From the NCBI RefSeq assembly GCF_964204645.1, contig NC_134025.1, positions 13,771,001-13,835,000 on the forward strand: a stretch of DNA of 64,000 nucleotides, given 5' to 3'. A model generated the notes under the pieces. It made no database searches. It was given only the letters and a program-made list of their open reading frames with translations, and was not told where the DNA came from. The DNA is from Tubulanus polymorphus (lineage: Eukaryota > Nemertea > Palaeonemertea > Tubulaniformes > Tubulanidae). Every line of letters begins with the position of its first letter. Positions within the stretch are counted from its first letter, which is position 1. Of this stretch, positions 61,308-64,000 are shown in pieces. The position numbers and the translations under genes were made by a program.

Positions 61308-62934
61308 ACAGGTGTACATATTTTTCCAAGGTCTTATCTTTCTTTCGTCGTGGTATCTATGAAGGTCTCTATTGCGCAGCGCCGGTTATCTTGGTCATGT
61401 GACTTCATCACAGCGTACGCGTAGTTTTTTTGTGGTGCATGAAAAAAAAAGACATTCATCTGATAGAAAGTGCAAATCCTTGCGAATTGAAGTTCGATGT
61501 ATCGTTCGTAACTCCTCCGCTGGTTCAAAAAATAAAAGCGAAAAAGAAAGAAAAACAGGTGAAAGTGTCAAGGAATATTAATGCCCATTCCCTAAAAGAA
61601 ATGTACTTCAACCAGTAGTTTTTCGCAACTTGGTAATATGAAATCGGTGATCAGTCGATTCGGGAATGCTGGGCGGGGATTTTGGCCTTTGTTTTTCAGA
61701 TGGTCTTTGGGAAGATATAGAACTAGTAGTAAGATATAAAACTCGCGCAATTCCTTCGATAATTACGTCGTTTGTAGTCGGAAAATTGAATAACAGTAAA
61801 GACGGTGCACATAATCATGAGCCAGGTCCCATCGGTGGCTGGCGAGATGGTGAATGTCGGATTGATTTAGGCTTATGCGGCGTTTAAGGATGATTCAGAC
61901 ACGGTGAAGAAATGGTAACATCAGGATTTATCGGATTGTTAGATTATAATTTGTATGCGATACAATTTGGGTGGGGTTCTCTTTTTGTCAATATCTTACA
62001 GGATCCAAGCGTATACCCTGACAGGTCTTCGAATTGAAGGGAAACTCGGTCTGAGAACTCGACGAATTGAGGGACCTCTATGAGTTAATGAAATAATGCT
62101 TCTCTAATGAACGCGTATAGATTACAATGTCGAACGTATGTTACCGTCTCGGTGGTTTTCTTCACAGGTGAATTTGTTTCCGACCTTCAGCGGGTGGGGT
62201 GATTTCTTAAAATTAGTTTTTCAGATGTTCGCCCAGGACAACTATCATGCGACGGGCTTGGCTGGTCGAAAGAAGAGTCTGAATGATTGTGAAATTGTTG
62301 AAACTGTAAAGTAGCAAGTGCCGCAAGATTGTTGAGATTTATAATTTTAGTTAGGTTCGGTGGGGCTATTAATGTTGAGTTTTTCAGGTCGTCAGATCGA
62401 ATGACTTTTGTCATTTTTCGTATACCTATGTTCTCATTCACGCGGTGCGACTGTAAATTTGGAAAAAGAAAAATATACGTAGATTTCTACGATGAGAGAC
62501 GGTAATTTCTTGTGTCGATCAATTTTTAATTTCGGGCAATCGGGGAGAATTTCTTTCCTTTGATATTCTAGGCTGTTATACTCGAAAAAAATGGATGAAT
62601 CATCCAATGCAGATTCTTTTCTGTGGCTCGGCTATTTTCGACAAGCTAACAACTAATATGGTTGGTGTGTTTTCTTTGTTAAGGCATTGGGAGGGTTTGT
62701 TATAAACATGCTTCTTCTTTTATCCTAAGTACATGTATATAGTTCATCGGATCTTGTATTTGTAATCGAGTGAAAAGATTTACTTTGATTGAGAATTAGT
62801 TCATGAATGGTAAATTTGAGAGAGGAATCGGATGTTGTTGTTGTTGAGGTATTTGAAAGGACTATGCATGTAAATGTTGTTATAATGCATTTGACCGGAG
62901 GGTTAAGGGGTGGTTTAATTTTAGCTTAGTTTTT
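61308..62934 (+). repeat. Tandem array unit 5, long type (1627 bp)
   Basis: It shares the private variants CGTCGTGGTATC and (just before its start) AATTTTAGCTTAG with unit 6, so these neighbours are the most recent duplicates. Confidence 0.9.
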
Positions 62935-64000
62935 ACAGGTGTACATATTTTTCCAAGGTCTTATCTTTCTTTCGTCGTGGTATCTATGAAGGTCTCTATT
63001 GCGCAGCGCCGGTTATCTTGGTCATGTGACTTCATCACAGCGTACGCGTAGTTTTTTTGTGGTGCATGAAAAAAAAAGACATTCATCTGATAGAAAGTGC
63101 AAATCCTTGCGAATTAAAGTTCGATGTATCGTTCGTAACTCCTCCGCTGGTTCAAAAAATAAAAGCGAAAAAGAAAGAAAAACAGGCGAAAGTGTCAAGG
63201 AATATAAATGCCCATTCCCTAAAAGAAATGTACTTCAACCAGTAGTTTTTCGCAACTTGGTAATATGAAATCGGTGATCAGTCGATTCGGGAATGCTGGG
63301 CGGGGATTTTGGCCTTTGTTTTTCAGATGGTCTTTGGGAAGATATAGAACTAGTAGTAAGATATAAAACTCGCGCGATTCCTTCGATAATTACGTCGTTT
63401 GTAGTCGGAAAATTGAATAACAGTAAAGACGGTGCACATAATCATGAGCCAGGTCCCATCGGTGGCTGGCGAGATGGTGAATGTCGGATTGATTTAGGCT
63501 TATGCGGCGTTTAAGGATGATTCAGACACGGTGAAGAAATGGTAACATCAGGATTTATCGGATTGTTAGATTATAATTTGTATGCGATACAATTTGGGTG
63601 GGGTTCTCTTTTTGTCAATATCTTACAGGAACCAAGCGTATACCCTGACAGGTCTTCGAATTGAAGGGAAACTCGGTCTGAGAACTCGACGAATTGAGGG
63701 ACCTCTATGAGTTAATGAAATAATGCTTCTCTAATGAACGCGTATAGATTACAATGTCGAACGTATGTTACCGTCTCGGTGGTTTTCTTCACAGGTGAAT
63801 TTGTTTCCGACCTTCAGCGGGTGGGGTGATTTCTTAAAATTAGTTTTTCAGATGTTCGCCCAGGACAACTATCATGCGACGGGCTTGGCTGGTCGAAAGA
63901 AGAGTCTGAATGATTGTGAAATTGTTGAAACTGTAAAGTAGCAAGTGCCGCAAGATTGTTGAGATTTATAATTTTAGTTAGGTTCGGTGGGGCTATTAAT
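62935..64000 (+). repeat. Tandem array unit 6, long type, cut by window edge
   Basis: It is a long-type unit with the 396-bp segment present and is truncated at 64000. The array continues beyond the window. Confidence 0.9.

Overview
This window looks like an intron- and transposon-rich stretch of an animal genome, most likely a marine invertebrate. It is AT-rich and has one conserved multi-exon gene with GT-AG introns of up to about 15 kb. The rest is dominated by interspersed DNA elements, foldback MITEs, a Mutator-like transposon, a Penelope-like remnant and a tandem array. The octamer TAGGCCTA is clearly over-represented, which I associate loosely with echinoderm and related genomes; the taxon remains a guess. 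There are no bacterial operons, rRNA genes, intact tRNA genes or CRISPR arrays. All coordinates were read by eye.

Region 1-39.7 kb is the body of one minus-strand gene. I recognise it as the orthologue of PLEKHD1 (PH domain plus long coiled coil). Eleven exons from 39701 down to 1618 join in frame with matching splice phases. They encode about 337 residues, from the middle of the PH domain (FNIHPKGVIPLDGC) into the late coiled coil. The 5' exon(s) with the first PH strands and the C-terminal exon(s) were not found.

The introns are packed with repeats. A 1.28-kb family has four 154-bp internal repeats, an ACGG microsatellite and a 3' hairpin, and resembles pearl/HINE (Helentron-derived) elements. 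One copy is split by a young LTR element that carries only a Gag-like gene. A FLYWCH/MULE transposon (15.1-18.5 kb) keeps a near-complete transposase broken mainly at homopolymer runs. A decayed Penelope-like reverse transcriptase lies at 23.5-24.2 kb. Several MITEs have readable target-site duplications (TA, TTAA and longer).

Region 40-54.9 kb has no recognised host gene. Its most unusual part is 45.4-48.0 kb. A 333-bp foldback is followed by a very AT-rich cassette of three small same-strand ORFs: a C-terminal zinc finger of a type familiar from large DNA viruses and Polinton-like elements, a small membrane protein, and a membrane protein with a C2H2 finger. The cassette also holds a 12 x 24-bp tandem repeat. 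From 48.9 to 50.7 kb there are two copies of a TCGA-rich palindromic MITE, one of them a composite of facing copies. A further MITE with an 8-bp duplication sits at 52.5 kb.

Region 54.97-64 kb is a head-to-tail tandem array running off the right edge. It has one diverged edge copy, two units of about 1.23 kb and four of about 1.63 kb. The short units lack a 396-bp segment flanked by TGAA. Its short ORFs look non-coding.
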